DNA of 64,000 nt from Flaveria trinervia (GCA_025506515.1 CM046452.1:105138551-105202550), one strand, 5' to 3'; counted from the first letter of the stretch, positions 45,366-59,124 are shown. Made by a program: numbers and translations. The notes: a model not told the origin generated them from the letters alone.

Positions 45366-45650
45366 CTAATGACACTTGCTTAGTAACTGTAACCTAATCT
45401 CTGTTACTAAAAGCTTTTGATCTAGCATCAAGTATTTAACATTTTCATCTTTTCCAAATAAACAATCAAGAAAAAGGGGTTTATCATCTGCAGAAAGTGC
45501 TTTCTTAAGAAGAACATGAACAGAGTTTGCAGTCTGCATAGGAAGAGAAGCTTTTGCTTCATCATGACTTCTACTTTCATCATCACTTATTATCTGTAAT
45601 CTAGCCAAATGCTCTCCTTTAATCAAATCCTTTATATTATGTACATCAAA
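45366..45650 (-). pseudogene. Exon fragment resembling a WDR43/UTP5-like nucleolar protein
   Basis: An isolated frame reads LIKGEHLARLQIISDDESRS, then SVHVLLKKALSADDKPLFLD and CLFGKDENV. This resembles the start of the Utp12 domain of plant UTP5/WDR43 (SSU processome, 18S rRNA maturation), where SVHVLLxQALxADDRxLLLDCL is typical. The continuation (KYLMLDQKLL...) departs from the family and no WD repeats are near, so I read it as a gene fragment. Identified from memory, moderate certainty. Confidence 0.45.
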
Positions 45651-46064
45651 TCACAACCTAATCATGCAGTAAGACCCATTACGCATGCCTGACCCGCCCG
45701 TAGTATCATCATCATGAATTGTGGAGCAAATATAAAGAGAAGGATTTCAAAACAACAAAAAGCCATTTCCATAAATCCATCTAAAGTCGATATAACAATA
45801 CAATCTTAATAAAATCCCAAAACTCAAATTGTCAAACAACATATTCCCATCTAAGAACCTGACACCCGAAAATCCTTATTTTTATAAAAACCAACATATA
45901 AAACAACATTATATATATTCATATATGTATACCATCCCATCTCCACCAGACCCTCTCTACAACTCTAATTATTTCTCCCAATTCAAAATCTGTGTAATTG
46001 TCTTGTTATTCTTCGGTTACTCTTTTAGCCAAGCTCGCGTTAATTTGATCAAGCCATTAATCTC

Positions 46065-47782
46065 TCAGGCTGCAAGCCTTGTCTGCAACCACTGACAGAC
46101 TTCTTCCATCTCTTTAGGAACTGTGTAATGACCAAGCCTGCATAACATATCAAGATTCTTAAATATATAGTCTTATGATTTTGATCTAAGTGGAAGTGTA
46201 ATTATAAATTTATGATCTTAATATCATACCCTTCGTAGCTTCTGAATGTTAAATATCGAAAACCAGCTGAACTCATCATCTGGGAAGACCTCTCTCCATA
46301 TTTGTATGGGACTACTTCATCACCTGAAATGTGTGCCATGCATACAAACTTCTAATTTTGTTTTTGCATGTTGAGATATTAACTAATTACAAGCAAAATT
46401 ATGGACAGAAATAGTTCCAGTTAACTCAGTCCCGCCAACCCATTTTCACCCGCAAAAGAAATCCATTAAGACCCATTACCCATGCCTGACCCCCTGGTTA
46501 GTAAACCTCTAATCAGTAAAATTAGTTTATTTGATGATTTAGAAATAAGCTTTAAATGTCAAATACTTACACTGTCCATGACAAAGCAAAATGGGCAATG
46601 AAGCAGCCCGTCTTGCAGCATCATTTGATGTTATTCTATTCCTTATGTTCCTGCATGAAAATACAACTACATTAAGCATGTTTTTCATGGTGAATTATTT
46701 TAAAAGTGACAAGTAAAAAATTCTTGTTTGTGAAATTTACCGTGCACCAGGAAGCCATCCGCTTAATCCAACTACAGCTTTTAGGTTAATCGGGTATGGG
46801 TTTCCGTTTCCATATCTTCCTTGAGCAAAACAAGCTGCAGAGTAAAGTGCACATGCAGCACCCATACTGAATCCTCCTATACCAAGTTTCACTGTTTTAA
46901 GAAACAGCAAAGTGCAACTTTTATAACTTTAGATGCATAGAATATAGAGAATAATGTGCAGAAAAAAATAAAAGAAAAATTAAGAAAGTACCATCAGAGG
47001 GCTCTGTTGATAACAAGTTTGCTATGTGTGCTACTGAAGCATCTAAACCTTCAACATCATTTGGACCATCTTCTGAAAGTTCTCCTTCATCAAACCCTGT
47101 TAAGATCAAGGAAATGTTACTATATCATCACAAGTTTATTTGATTTGAATAACATTGCATTGTTTTAATCATGATAAATTACATGCGGTACAAGGAAATC
47201 CCCCTAGCGCAGTCACAGGCCGTGTAGGAGCAGTTGGGCATATCCATTTAATCTGCAAATTGTAACATTTTTTGGTGTCACAGCATGCCATTTTACTAAA
47301 AGCATGAAAAACGAACAGAAACATGCTTACATTTGGAAGAGGAAGGTTGTCCAGAAGTTGTGACCAGCTGCAGTAATAAAAGGCACACGTCAAGATTTTA
47401 TGTTTATCATATGATCCAGAAAGAAAATCATTACAACACAATCATATGACTTAAAACTGCTTCAAGAAAACAATAATGTAAGAACTTATGTTAGTTTTAA
47501 TAAATCTTGTATCTACCTTGACCCGTTATCGCCAAGGCCATGCAACCAAACTATGGTTGCTTGGTGCTTTGCTTTTGGCCTCACAACATATGTCCTCCCA
47601 AATTCAACAGTTCTCCTAGCTGTTCTACTACCTGAAATTCATTGGAAAATTTTATCAAACACTTGGTGTGCAACAATTCTTTGTGTACGATACATACACA
47701 CTATCGGATTGAAATACAAAAACTATAAAGGGAAATGGAGTTTGAACTAACCAGAACCCATTGAAGCACTTGCATAACTCAT
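46065..47782 (-). CDS. Acyl-protein thioesterase / alpha/beta-hydrolase, nine exons
   Basis: Family members hydrolyse acyl esters, including S-acyl groups on proteins. Exons (minus): 47752-47782, 47517-47631, 47331-47367, 47183-47252, 46992-47096, 46741-46891, 46571-46650, 46230-46323, 46065-46137; all GT-AG, all phases agree, 251 residues. The protein starts MSYASASMGSGSRTARR and shows YVVRPKAKHQATIVWLHGLG (oxyanion region), WICPTAPTRPVTALGGFPCT, AWFDEGELSEDGPNDVEGLD, the nucleophile elbow IGGFSMGAA (Ser128), LLCHGQCDEVVPYKYG (Asp198) and GLGHYTVPKEM (His231), so the triad is complete. The N-terminal Cys-free MSY start matches plant APT-like proteins I recall as At3g15650/At1g52700. The gene is apparently intact. 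A 5' UTR intron in 47800-48440 is possible. Confidence 0.93.
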
Positions 47783-50170
47783 CTTAGACATGTGAAAGTG
47801 TGAACAATTTGAGAAGAAAATCAACTAATCAAAAGTAGCACCACTGTTACTGGCCTGTGTTTGTAATTGTATCAGCTGCAATATGAAGAAACATGTATGT
47901 TGTGGGAGTGTCAATTTATAGGCAAACTGGGGAAAGAACAGAACAAGTGAATATTCAACCACTAAAGATACATATATGTGAAACAGCTGCACATTGTGCC
48001 TAAAAATCCAAAAGAAAGAGTGGCAACCATGAAAAGCAAGAAATCTTTTTCATAATGAGAAAGATATAGATGGAAAGAGAAAAGAATCAAATGCAGAGGA
48101 CAAAATCATGAAACCCCACTTCAGGAAATGAGATTAAGGGCTCAAAAACATCTAAGATGGAGGGAATTGATGCTTGGTGGTGCAGTGGACATATAAAAAT
48201 GAAAGCAAACTCTGCAAGACAGAAAGAAAGAAAGAATAATCCAATTTGGTAAAACTTTTAAATTTCAATTCACCAATCATTTGTTTATACAAATTTTTGA
48301 TTTTTGTTGATGATTGATGGATACCCATTATCTTGAAAGTGAAGTTCAAGCGTCTAAGTTATCATGATTACCATCTGTGACTAGCAAAGATTATTAATCT
48401 TTCAATAATCAAGATTCAAGAACACCACCACCAACCTGAAATCCAGCGTGAAACAGAGACATAATAATGATGTGGACAATGAAATTTACAATATTGATGA
48501 GGGATTTTGTTTGTTTACAAAGAGGAGCAGAATTCAGAGGCATCTTGTACCCTTTTTTGCTTTTAAATTCAAATTCTCATTGATTTCACGGTCCTCGTGT
48601 TTGTTTTTTGGAACTACCCTCCCATATTTTGAACTTTGCTAAGTGAGTCATTATGTTCTCTCTCTTCATAAAATCACAATATATTTGTTTATCATAAGTT
48701 CAGAGAGATGCGTAAGTTATGAGTCACTCACGAAGGCGGACATACTACATAGGGTACGGAGTAAACTCTCCTTGTAATCTCTTTTTAATACGTAACACAC
48801 ATATACCCTTAGGATTTCTGGACTTATTTAAAGATTAACGGGTCTATATATATTGCATTTGAAAAACAAAGTGAATAATCGGGAAAATGAGTATCGAATT
48901 TGATTAAGTGGTTTAGTAATTTTTCTGAATGTTCGTTAAATTGTGAATTACCTTTTTTATTTATCATAATTAACTCAAAATCTCATTATAACTTTTAATT
49001 TTATTGGTTACAATGATAGTTTATTTTTACTTATTTGACCTTGTTTACCCAAACTAAAAGTTAGAATATCGAGTTAACAAATATATGAACATAAAAAAAA
49101 ACGTGATTTCTGTTAAAATATATATTGGGTCTACACCCTGATCACATGAATATCAAAAGAATACAAAAAATAGTAATTTGTATGTTGCATGATATAGGTT
49201 GTATGGAACCTATTATGAGCATATCTTTTGAAATAAGTTCTTAAGAAATGTTTGAAGATCAAGATTGCTTACAAATTATAGTTTATTAACTTAAAATTGT
49301 ACTTTCGTAACATCTTTTAAAGTTTTAAAAAAGTTCAGGTTTTTACTTACTAATATTTGTCAAATTTTTGAATGTAAAATTACACGTGGTCCCATAGGGC
49401 TTATGGTTTCCGTAATCTATCCTTGCAAAACCCAATACTAAACAAATTTCAACTCATATTTGTTAACCCATAATGTTGGCTCCAATATTGCCATACCATA
49501 TATCGTTACCAAGCACCCACTAGCGAGAACATAACCCCCTAGAACACACTGTATTGCTAATATTGATGAAAACAACCTTTTTATTTATATTTCAAACAAC
49601 TTCAAGTATTTGATAACTTAAGGGGTTATATATCCTTTATAGCATTATCTAAACTACTTTTCTTAACCATTCTTAATGCTATCAAACGTGCAGTAAAGAT
49701 TCAAATTCTCAAAAGTTAATAAATTTTTTTTTACATAGTTTACTACCACTTTGCTCCTATAAGGACATATGAGATATATATCTACAGTTCAAATATAGTG
49801 TGAAATAGAGAGGATGGAGAGAATTTAATTGGTAACAAAGCAACGTGATGGCTTTTTCTTGTTCTTAACTTTTTATTATAACTTTTCTTAATCTTTTATA
49901 TTATTTATTCTATTGAAATTGTAATAAAATAAAATTTTGACGGTGCTCCTTTTCCCTTCTTTAGGGTGGACTTAATATGAGAGAAAAGATTAGGAACTTT
50001 AAATGTTCCTTGTTAGGTTAATCCTTTTTTAAACACAAGACAACATATGCTGTTGCCACTAACTTTGTCAACTACCACTATAGTATAGATTTCCACACTC
50101 AAAAATGATGTTATTATAGCATCTATGGGATAAGGTTCCATCAAACATACCCTTATGCGGACTTTAGAAG
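47783..50170. other. Upstream region of the thioesterase gene and spacer
   Basis: The first 900 bp probably hold promoter and 5' UTR of the thioesterase gene, including a candidate non-coding exon near 48430 (acceptor-like 'gatttcag' on the minus strand). Beyond that it is AT-rich sequence without recognisable genes. Confidence 0.4.
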
Positions 50171-50177
50171 ACTTTAG

Positions 50178-50293
50178 AGGTGGTTAGATAGTGGTGGTGA
50201 AGGATGGTGGTGGTGATGGTGGGGGACGGTGGTGGGTGGTGGGGGACGGTGGTGGTGGATATGGGTGGTGATGAGTGATGGATGATGGTGTTT
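50178..50293 (+). repeat. G-rich GGT minisatellite
   Basis: 'ggtggtgg', 'gggggacggtggt' and 'gatggtggtg' units repeat over about 115 bp with strong strand asymmetry (almost no C). Possible G-quadruplex former. Confidence 0.85.
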
Positions 50294-53200
50294 AATATTC
50301 TATAGATTTTAAAAAATTTTAGAAGTAGTTATTCTAAGTCTGCATCATACAGAGTTTACACAGACCTCAATGACTGTGCGACGCAGACAAAAAATACCAG
50401 GAGAGCTTTTCATAAAAAAACAAACACTCCCTTAACCAACTAAGAAAATATCCTACCCTCAAACATTAGTTAAAAATATCATAATTGTCTCCACCAATCT
50501 ACTCGTAAGGGCATAATTAGCATTTCGAGGGTTGGAAATTTTATTACTTTCTAGTCTTTTTATCTTCACAAGATGTATGAATACCGCAACAACCCTGATT
50601 ATAAGTATTAATCGTCGATGCCAATCGTAAGCTTAAGAACTATTGCATTCTTTACGAAAAAACGTACTCAATATTTGTACTATAAAGTAGTCGAGTTCTC
50701 TATCAAAAAATCATTAACATATTACCGTGATCCCTCTACATGTATTTATAGTTTTTCTAACGGTAAACTCGCACATTTACTCTCAAATCTACACTGGCTT
50801 GTTAATACTAGAATGTAAACCCTTAATATTTAGGAGGGATATTAGTTTACTAACATTTGTGTATCATTTTGCTATAAGCCCTTTATATGTATCTATAGAA
50901 ATATAGTTAACCACAAGGATGGTGTCTTTAGTATACATGTTTTATATGCAATAAACTCATAAAAGAAACGAATCTTTAAGTTAATAAAGGGTGAATGACA
51001 TGAAAAGAATAAGTGAAATTAAGAAGATAAGAATTTGGAGATTTTATAAAACAATTAAAAAGAAACACTGGTTGTTAAATTAGTAAAGATAAACTCAAAG
51101 AATCCGATTCAGTTTAATTTCAAATTATGAATTTATTAATAACTCATATCACAAATGGAAAAAAGTTATGGGAATCACTTTTAGGCTTTAGCTACATGCT
51201 AGCGTATAGAACTCTAGTGTTTTATCTCATATTTATATTGGTGAACTTTTATGAAACAACTACAATATACAATATCGTGCGTAAAGCTTAAATGTGTTAA
51301 TACCTTTTACGGGGAAAGTCAAACGCGTAGAATCGGAATATTTACTGTTTAATAGTTTATAACTTATGAATATATTAAATAATACTTTTCGACATTAGTT
51401 CACAATTCTTTCCCAACTCCACAAGAAGGGTTCGGCATATGAGATGTTGTGTCCTAACATTTTTCATTCCATAAATTAAAAAATCAAAAAATATTTTTAA
51501 CACAGTTTTTAATACTTAATATCACAAAATATTTTTGACCCGTTAGAACATGGTAAGTATGGTTTTATTTAACATCAAAGTCTTGACGTCATAGTTTTTA
51601 GATTTTTATAGCGGATTGGTTTTATTATAAAACGTTTAACAAATTTATTATTATTATTATTATTTTTTGTTGTAATAGAAGTCGTTTTAGTTAGTACAAT
51701 TATAAACCTTTGATAACTCAAGCTTATTTCAATTAGCAAATCTAATTAGATATTATGCAAATAAAAACAATCTTGTTATTTTATAAGTGAAAAGGGAGCG
51801 TACAAGTGAGATCTTACTTCAAAAACACGTAATTAAACTTCTCATAACATTAATTAAATAATTAACAATAATAGATCAAGCGTGCATTAAAGTTAAACTT
51901 TGTAATACTTTTATTTGAAGTGTAAGAGTAACATTGTGTTCCCGAGTTTCTAGGTCCACATGTACATGAATACATATTAACTTGAAACACGATCACATGT
52001 TTTTTTTATCATTATTATTCCTAAAATACATAACAAAAGCTGGTGGCTATTAAAAACAACTTGACCATAAAAAGTAATCAACCCATTACCCAACTCGTTT
52101 AATGCGATCATTGAATCGCCTATATACAAAGAAAGAAAAAAAAGATGGTGTCTATCTTTATGCGACCGCGGTTGTCATGATAAGAGGACATCTTGTGAGT
52201 CACGAAGAAATAAAAAAGGTATGGCAGTACTATTATGGAGGGACAACATTGATATATTAGTGTACATTACGGCCAACTGTCAAGAAAGGTTAACGTAGGA
52301 TGGAAAGCGAAGCGAGGCATGAATACGATACGAAATGCAATGCAACTTGGATACAGGTGTGTGAATGTTTTAAAAGAAGGGTCATGTTCTTTCTTCAAGG
52401 AATAAGTTTAGCTTAGCAAATGTCCAAATTCTGCACCATAACATGTTGCTGTCAAGAATATTTGTTGTGCAAGCAAACGCTTTTTGTTCTTGTGCGTGAT
52501 GGGTGAATGCACGTGTTTTCGTGGGATTGGCATCCAAGAAAGATGTGAGAAACCTGTGAACTAAAACCACAATTTGAATCTTAAGCCATGCGTGGATTAC
52601 ATATTTACATAATATTAAGATCAACCCATGCTCAACACATTTTCAAACTTCGAGTGAAAGTGAAAATACTTCTCTCTACTAATATCACATTTATTCTCAT
52701 TAAAAATTTTTTACTTCTCTCTACTATTAAATAATTACATTAACTAATAATAACAATAATGATTACAAATAGATTTTTAATAAATTTAAAAATATATTTT
52801 ATTATTAATGTTATTTCTAAGGAAACAATTTTTTAATTTCTCTAAAACATCAAAAAAAATTAAATATACGAAATATTTTAAAATTAGTGTTTTAAAAAGT
52901 AAAATTTTTATAAACCAAAAAATAACTAAATTGGGTGTTATAATAAGAAAATTTAAAAAAAAATGAAACGGTTTGTTTTAAAACAAAATATTTAATTTTA
53001 TGTTTGGAGAAAACAAAATAAGTAAGAAACACAAGTATAAAAAATTAATATAATTGTTTTATTACTTATAATCTTTAAAATCATAAGTAATTTCAAATAT
53101 ATAAAATCTTAAAATATCATTTTATAATTAATAAAATTTTATTTCTTTTTAATATTTTATTTATTCAAACCGTATACTAAACAAGTTACTAAAGCTAGTT

Positions 53201-53840
53201 TTATATATTTCTTCAAAAGATGTTTGAAAAACATTATACTTTATACATTGGAAACTTGTTTTTTTTTTATTTTAAATATGTAATTTTAAAAGGAATAAAT
53301 AATCCCCCCTAAAACGAAATTCAATTTAACTTTCAAAAAAAAATTCCAGCCAAAGTCCTTCTCTAGCCTAATAAGACCGACAACTATAAATTACGTGTTT
53401 AAAATTTTATATACCAAAGCAAGGACTTCAAACGCGGAACCTTTTCTTTGTTTTTGTAAGGTTATAATTTCTTTATAAGAATCAGGTTGCAAAGGCTAAA
53501 TCAACATTGGCTTTTAATTATCATTTTCAAGCCATTAGAGCTCAATTAGTCTGTTTGCATTGGACATCACTAAAGAGTTAAAGAAAAATGATCTTACAAA
53601 AATAGATGATCATGATCGCGATTAATGACAACAATCGAACAATCTGCAACTGACAAAAAAGACGAGAAAGATGGAATATATGCTGCAAAATAGGGCCAAA
53701 AATGTCTGCGGAGCAAATCAAAACAGAACAAAAAACACAAGACAAAACAAGACTCTTGAATCCTGAAGCTGCAGAATATACTTTGCCTTGTAATGTCACT
53801 GGATTCTTATTCCAGTACATTAACGTGGAAGCCGTTGCAA
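50294..53840. other. Gene-poor AT-rich spacer
   Basis: No supported gene. Local features are an (ATT)n tract at about 51646-51666 and very AT-rich sequence at 52680-53290. None of the short open frames has a recognisable motif or splice context. Confidence 0.5.
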
Positions 53841-54730
53841 TTAATGATGTTGCTCACCTTGATCACCATGACTATCTGAAGGTCCTCCTGGGCCCAACAC
53901 TTTCAACTGTGTAAAAATTTCATATGACATTTATCACCTGGCTTATATAGTCATCATCATCGTGAACATTTCTTATGGTTTTTATTCTTTTTGTTTCCTA
54001 GAGGTCTAATCTAAGTAACACAAAAAGATAATGAGCCGAAAGCTGACTTGGCCATCATGTACTTAATTTCAGATATGGTTTTCTTTTTCTCCTTGTTAGT
54101 ATCATTTAACATTGTTTATATTGTCATCATTTACGACAAATGACCCTTCTATGATACCACAGGTGTTATATCTAATTTAATTCCACAAGAAAGAAATGAG
54201 ACTGCAAAACATCTTTATACCAAACCTAGAGGTGACATTTTCAACCCATTTAATTATAATGTATAAAAGGGTCAATTTGGGATATTTTGCCACCACAAGC
54301 TTTGCATACGTAACGCTCATTTGAGCTAAAGAAATACAAAAATTTTATCTTAAAGAAAGGCTTTTGGTAAATCAGACAACCTGGCTTTGTGAATTAAATG
54401 AAAATAGACTGTTGAGGTAGACAAAATCATAGTTACAAAATGCATAATTTCATAAGAAAAGTTAAGGCACTAACCACAAAATACTGTGAGCACACTAGGC
54501 ATTCATGTCGTTCCCCTTTAGCCAGAACCAAACAACATCATGCTCATCCTCTGTTTTGAAAAGATTCTCAACATTTCTTAATCAGCTAAAATAATCATAT
54601 GGTGTAATTAAGGGGAGTCTTAGCATTAATAATCATAAAGAGAACGCAGCAGAGTTGTCTCACCGCCTTCTACACCAGGGCATCCAACAATTCTTTGGTC
54701 ATAGTAAGATTTGACCACAGCAGGTGCTTC
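53841..54730 (-). pseudogene. COX5B: Cytochrome c oxidase subunit 5b-like pseudogene, N-terminally truncated and frameshifted
   Basis: COX5b is a nuclear-encoded zinc-binding subunit of mitochondrial complex IV. Three exons with GT-AG borders are visible: 54664-54730 (EAPAVVKSYYDQRIVGCPGV), 54475-54550 (GEDEHDVVWFWL, then C..C part) and 53841-53906 (LKVLGPGGPSDSHGDQGEQH, stop TAA). In the middle exon, right after VVWFWL, about four bases are missing relative to 'EKGxxxEC', so the frame ends at TAG and the zinc-ligand segment HECLVCSQYF lies in another frame. The presequence and N-terminal exons were not found up to 56000. Both faults argue for a pseudogene. In Arabidopsis COX5b (At3g15640) lies beside an acyl-protein thioesterase gene, as it does here (recalled). 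Confidence 0.8.
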
Positions 54731-54974
54731 CTATAGACAAAATATATATTGTGCATAAGTTCACATCTCAGTAAAGATGAAATAAAAGCTTAAAATCTAC
54801 TCTTAAAAGTGACAGCTGACTATTGAAATAGAAAAAAGTTGTTATCCTATGAACACAATAGCACCTAACTAACTAACCAATTGTTTTTCTTAAAGGAAAA
54901 TATGTCTTACATATATATTTAGTTTACAGTTTAATGGTCTATCATGATTCAGAATCACCAATCCATAATCATAA

Positions 54975-55120
54975 CCATACACATACCCAGCAAATCTCAT
55001 TCATGGCCAAGCTATTAATGAGGTTTGGGAGGATGGGATATAGACAGACCTTACCTCTATCACAAGGGATAGAGAGGCTGCTTCCGATTTGACCCTCAGG
55101 CTTCAGAACAAACAATAAAC
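54975..55120 (-). mobile_element. Au-like SINE, 3' part
   Basis: The minus strand reads GGAAGCAGCCTCTCTATCCC, then GAGGTAAGGTCTGTCTATAT, CCATCCTCCC and TTTGCTGGGTATG, the well-known body and tail of Au-type plant SINEs (GGAAACAGCCTCTC...GGTAAGG.TGCGTACA...CCCTCCCC...GGGTATG). The tRNA-like head is not clear and no target duplication was identified. It lies upstream of the COX5b-like exons on the same strand. Confidence 0.75.
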
Positions 55121-57015
55121 CACAAAAATCGATAGCATAGCATAGCCATAGGCAAAAAGCAGCACATACCGAGTGATCACTAAACACTAGGCGATAGGAA
55201 ACATACAATGCACAACACTATACACGGATTCACAAGGCATCCATATACAACAGACAGTGAGCAACATAGTGAGCAACAATATACAATAATCATGAAGAAA
55301 AGAAACATAAAAGTTACATAAAAAAACCAAGTCATAACAACCAATTGTGTTATTTAGAGATTCACGACATAGATGCAAACTTTTCTTCTTTGCAAGATTT
55401 TCTTGTTCATTACATCAATCACACTAAAAATAAGTGATCGAGCACTCTGAACAAGAGAAATCAATATTTTAGTTAAGATGTAAGTATGATCGTTTCAGGT
55501 ACACAAGAGTTCAACTGAATTTTTCATCTACATACAATTTGATAATGTGACTAAGTTAACTAGTAACATTCATATAGCTATAATATCACATATAGAAAAT
55601 ACAGCACTAAATCTAGCCTCTATAACGTATACATAACAGATAATCCCTTACACACTGGAATTGCATCATAGAAGATTCAGAATTGAAACTCATCTCTAAC
55701 CAATAAAAGACATCCCATATTCAATTGTTAAATTTCCACAAAAACAATTGGAATCATACACTCATGATAAAAGATATGACAATCAGAACTATATACAAAC
55801 ACGGACAGCATTTCAACTGTAATAGAGAAACAATGTTCAACTAAATTAACTATGCACTATATCTTCAACTCTCATTTTATATACATTAATTACCTTGGCA
55901 AACAAAACGCTATCACAAATCCATACTAGGGCACAAATCAAATTATAGTCTAAATTACGAAAAACGCACCTGTTGATTCAGAGATATGGGATTGTGCATT
56001 TGTGCATTAAACTTCGCTTAAACCCCCAAGAGGACTGTGGTGGAAACTAATAACGGAAGTCAACGAATCAAAGGGTTGAGTGGTTGACTGACAAATGGGC
56101 CGCTGGGCCCAATGAATTCAATAATTAGTCCAACACTAATTTTATTCTTTTCTACTTTCAAGTTTCAAGTCCTTTTAAGTAGATGAGGTGAAAATGGACA
56201 CAGGCCTGTTATTCCAATACCCCAGAGGCCCATACTACAACCTGCCCGCCTGATACATACGTGTTTAAAAATATATGTTAAATTGTATCAATTTAATGTT
56301 GCAAACATACTTTATAAAGTTTGACTGATAATATTTTGTTTGTGACTGAAGCTGTTTTTTCAATATTCTTGGAGGGTTTGACTGAAACAGGATTATACAC
56401 TAAGTACTAAAGCTATGGGAGAACAAGTGAATGAGGGCTAAAGTTGTATTTATGATGAAAGTTGAGTATAATATAGTAAGATACAAATTAGAGCTTTAAC
56501 CCATCTCAGTTTCCTTTAAAGAGAGTCTTGTTAATCATCGCCATCTTGATCTAGGGACTAGGGTTTAACCCTCTGCTTTGTTCCGGTGGTTTTTTGGCTT
56601 ATTTGTCTTCTTTTTGTTCGAGACCGGGTTCTTAATGTGTCGATAGTCTAAGCCTATTTATTATTGGATTTGTTATATTGTAATATTTGGGGCCTTCTCC
56701 AACTGTATGTGTTGACCGCCACACTCAGTCATATGTGGTTCTATCCTCTAGCATAAAATATTTATGTTTATGTCACCTTCACACACTTTGTAACCATGGT
56801 AGAACGCCAATTTAACACCAAATTAAAATGTGTTCAAACTGATTCGGGAGGGTAGTTCGTCACCTCTCTTCAATCTTCACAAAACTTGAAATTATTGATG
56901 ATACCATGTAAAAGTAAACGGAATGATTTTATAAAAGTAAAAGAAACTATGTTGGGCCTAAAAGCCATAAACTATCAAATAAACTTACTGTATACAATTA
57001 ACAATTAACACGAAT
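55121..57015. other. Spacer upstream of the COX5b-like pseudogene
   Basis: Searched for N-terminal COX5b exons without success. A donor-like CAG|GTGCGT on the minus strand at about 55970 could end an old 5' untranslated exon. Around 56500-56770 the sequence is GC-richer and leader-like but not identifiable. Confidence 0.35.
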
Positions 57016-58716
57016 AAAAAAAGGCCAAGTTTAAACCACAAACTAAGACTCAACTAGAGAGATTTAAAAAAAATCTAAGAATAAAGTACTTCAAGTCCAT
57101 GCATACTAATGGGGCGATGTAGAACATGACCAACAAGGTACCGAGCGGGGGTGTGAAGTAAAGCAGAACATCTTTTCACAATTTCAACACAATAAGATCT
57201 ATGAAATTGTAAGCAAAGGATCAAAAATCTATAAAAGAAGAGCACTCAAGTTTCATGTTCCTAGTGAAATCTAAAAAGTAAATGGGAAGTTTAGTACTAA
57301 TGGTATTTGACTTTATGATGGTTCCTGTGGACAATATGATGGCTTATGATCAAATTTTACAAGATGGTAAATTCTATTGGTGTTTGCAGGATCTTTCGGT
57401 TTCCTTCTGTTGAGACTATGCCGCTAAAAACACATGGCCTACAATAACTTAAAATATATATTACTTATTAATGTAAAAGCTTGAAACTTAACCTTTGCAA
57501 TCTTAAAATATCCTCAAATGTTTTCACTAGGTTTTCAATAAAATGTCCTTCGCCCTTCCCTACATTCTGCACACATGATAAAAATCCAAAATTCCATATA
57601 CACAAAAAACAAAAGGAGCATATAGAAATTTATAATCCATTCTACACAATAAAATTTTATAATCCATAAAAAAACAAAAAATAAAATACAATTACACAAA
57701 TAGTTTATCAATGAGGGAGGCAGGAAAATTTAACTTTATGATAATGTTTGCCTAGTAAGCCTCTATCATCAACTATGAAATTGAGGGTTAGATGAGAGGA
57801 AATTTTTACCTTTATGGTCAAGTTTGACTAGCAATCATTGATTATCAGTTATGAAATTGATGGCTTGTTTTATAGCTTGCTTTATCAATTAGAAATAGTA
57901 AATCTATTAAATATATAAAAATATCTACACAAGCTAACATAATAGTAATAACGCACCTTTTCAACCTCCATAAAGCCTTTACAAGCATCTTCAATATTTA
58001 ACCTGTTAGAAAAACAAAAGTTGTAAGTTTGGCATTGAAAAAAAAGAGAATAATTTGACTATTCGTGTAGAAAATAACCTCCACATAATTTCCAATTAAA
58101 GTGTTTTAATAGTGCTACAAGCGAGGTCCATAGCAAGATTATAAAAACTAGTGTTAATCTACCATCATTAAGAAATTATAGTGGATTTAGATGTTGAAAA
58201 AAAAGCCTCTCTGCAAGAGGATGAAAATAAAGTTGAGCTACAATATTTCATATTTGCAAGATAATGAAAAAAAAGTGTCATGATGTAAATCCGCAAAATA
58301 ATGGTAAGTAGATGATGAAAAAGATTAAAACACCACAACTAGCATGTACAAGGTGTTCGGCACCAATTACCCTACAAAAAGAAAGTTGGTTATTAAGTAA
58401 CTCATAAAATAGAAAAACCTTTTTAAGCATGATACGAATCAACCTGCAACGAGGGTTTGCAAACGCAATTACAATAGAAAGAATATCTTAAACATGATAC
58501 GAAACAAGTAAGGCTGAGATTAAACCACAAACTAAGAAAAAAGTAGAGAAATTCAAAAAGTCCAAGAAAAAACAAGTGCTTTGAGGCCATGTGAACTTAT
58601 GTGTGGCATTGTAGAACATGACCAACGAGGCGCTGAGGGGGGTTTGAAGTAAAATGAAAAATTCTTCCACAAATTTTGAACACGATAGAATCTATTACCT
58701 GTTCAAGGACTTTGCG

Positions 58717-58800
58717 ACTGATGTCATGGCACCACCTCTTCTAGCCTCAACAACTTCTTTAGCAACTTGTTCATCTACGATTTGTCGCATTGCAACAACT
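58717..58800 (-). pseudogene. Exon copy 1 of the amplified fragment
   Basis: Reads VVAMRQIVDEQVAKEVVEAR then RGGAMTSVAKSLNR between a TATAG acceptor and a CAG|GTAATA donor. The best preserved of the three copies. Family unknown. Confidence 0.5.
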
Positions 58801-59124
58801 CTATAAGTGTAGCAGAAAATATTAGTTGTTTTAGTTTAAGACAAAAAGATTTCTAGAAGAATCAACAAATCCTATCAAAATAATGTTAATAGTGTTGAGT
58901 AATAAGCATACCTTTAGCAAGTTCAAAAAAGTTGGAAACATGTAACCCCATTACGTTTGCTCAAATGTGTCCCAAGTCTGATCTACTTCTTCAAAATTTC
59001 GGACACACGGTGCTTTGCACAAAAGAACCTACAAATAAAGCAAATTATGTGATTATGTATGCTTACATATAAAAAAGAAAACGAGAAAGAAGAGAATGAA
59101 AAAGGTAGATTTGCAGAGGATAAT

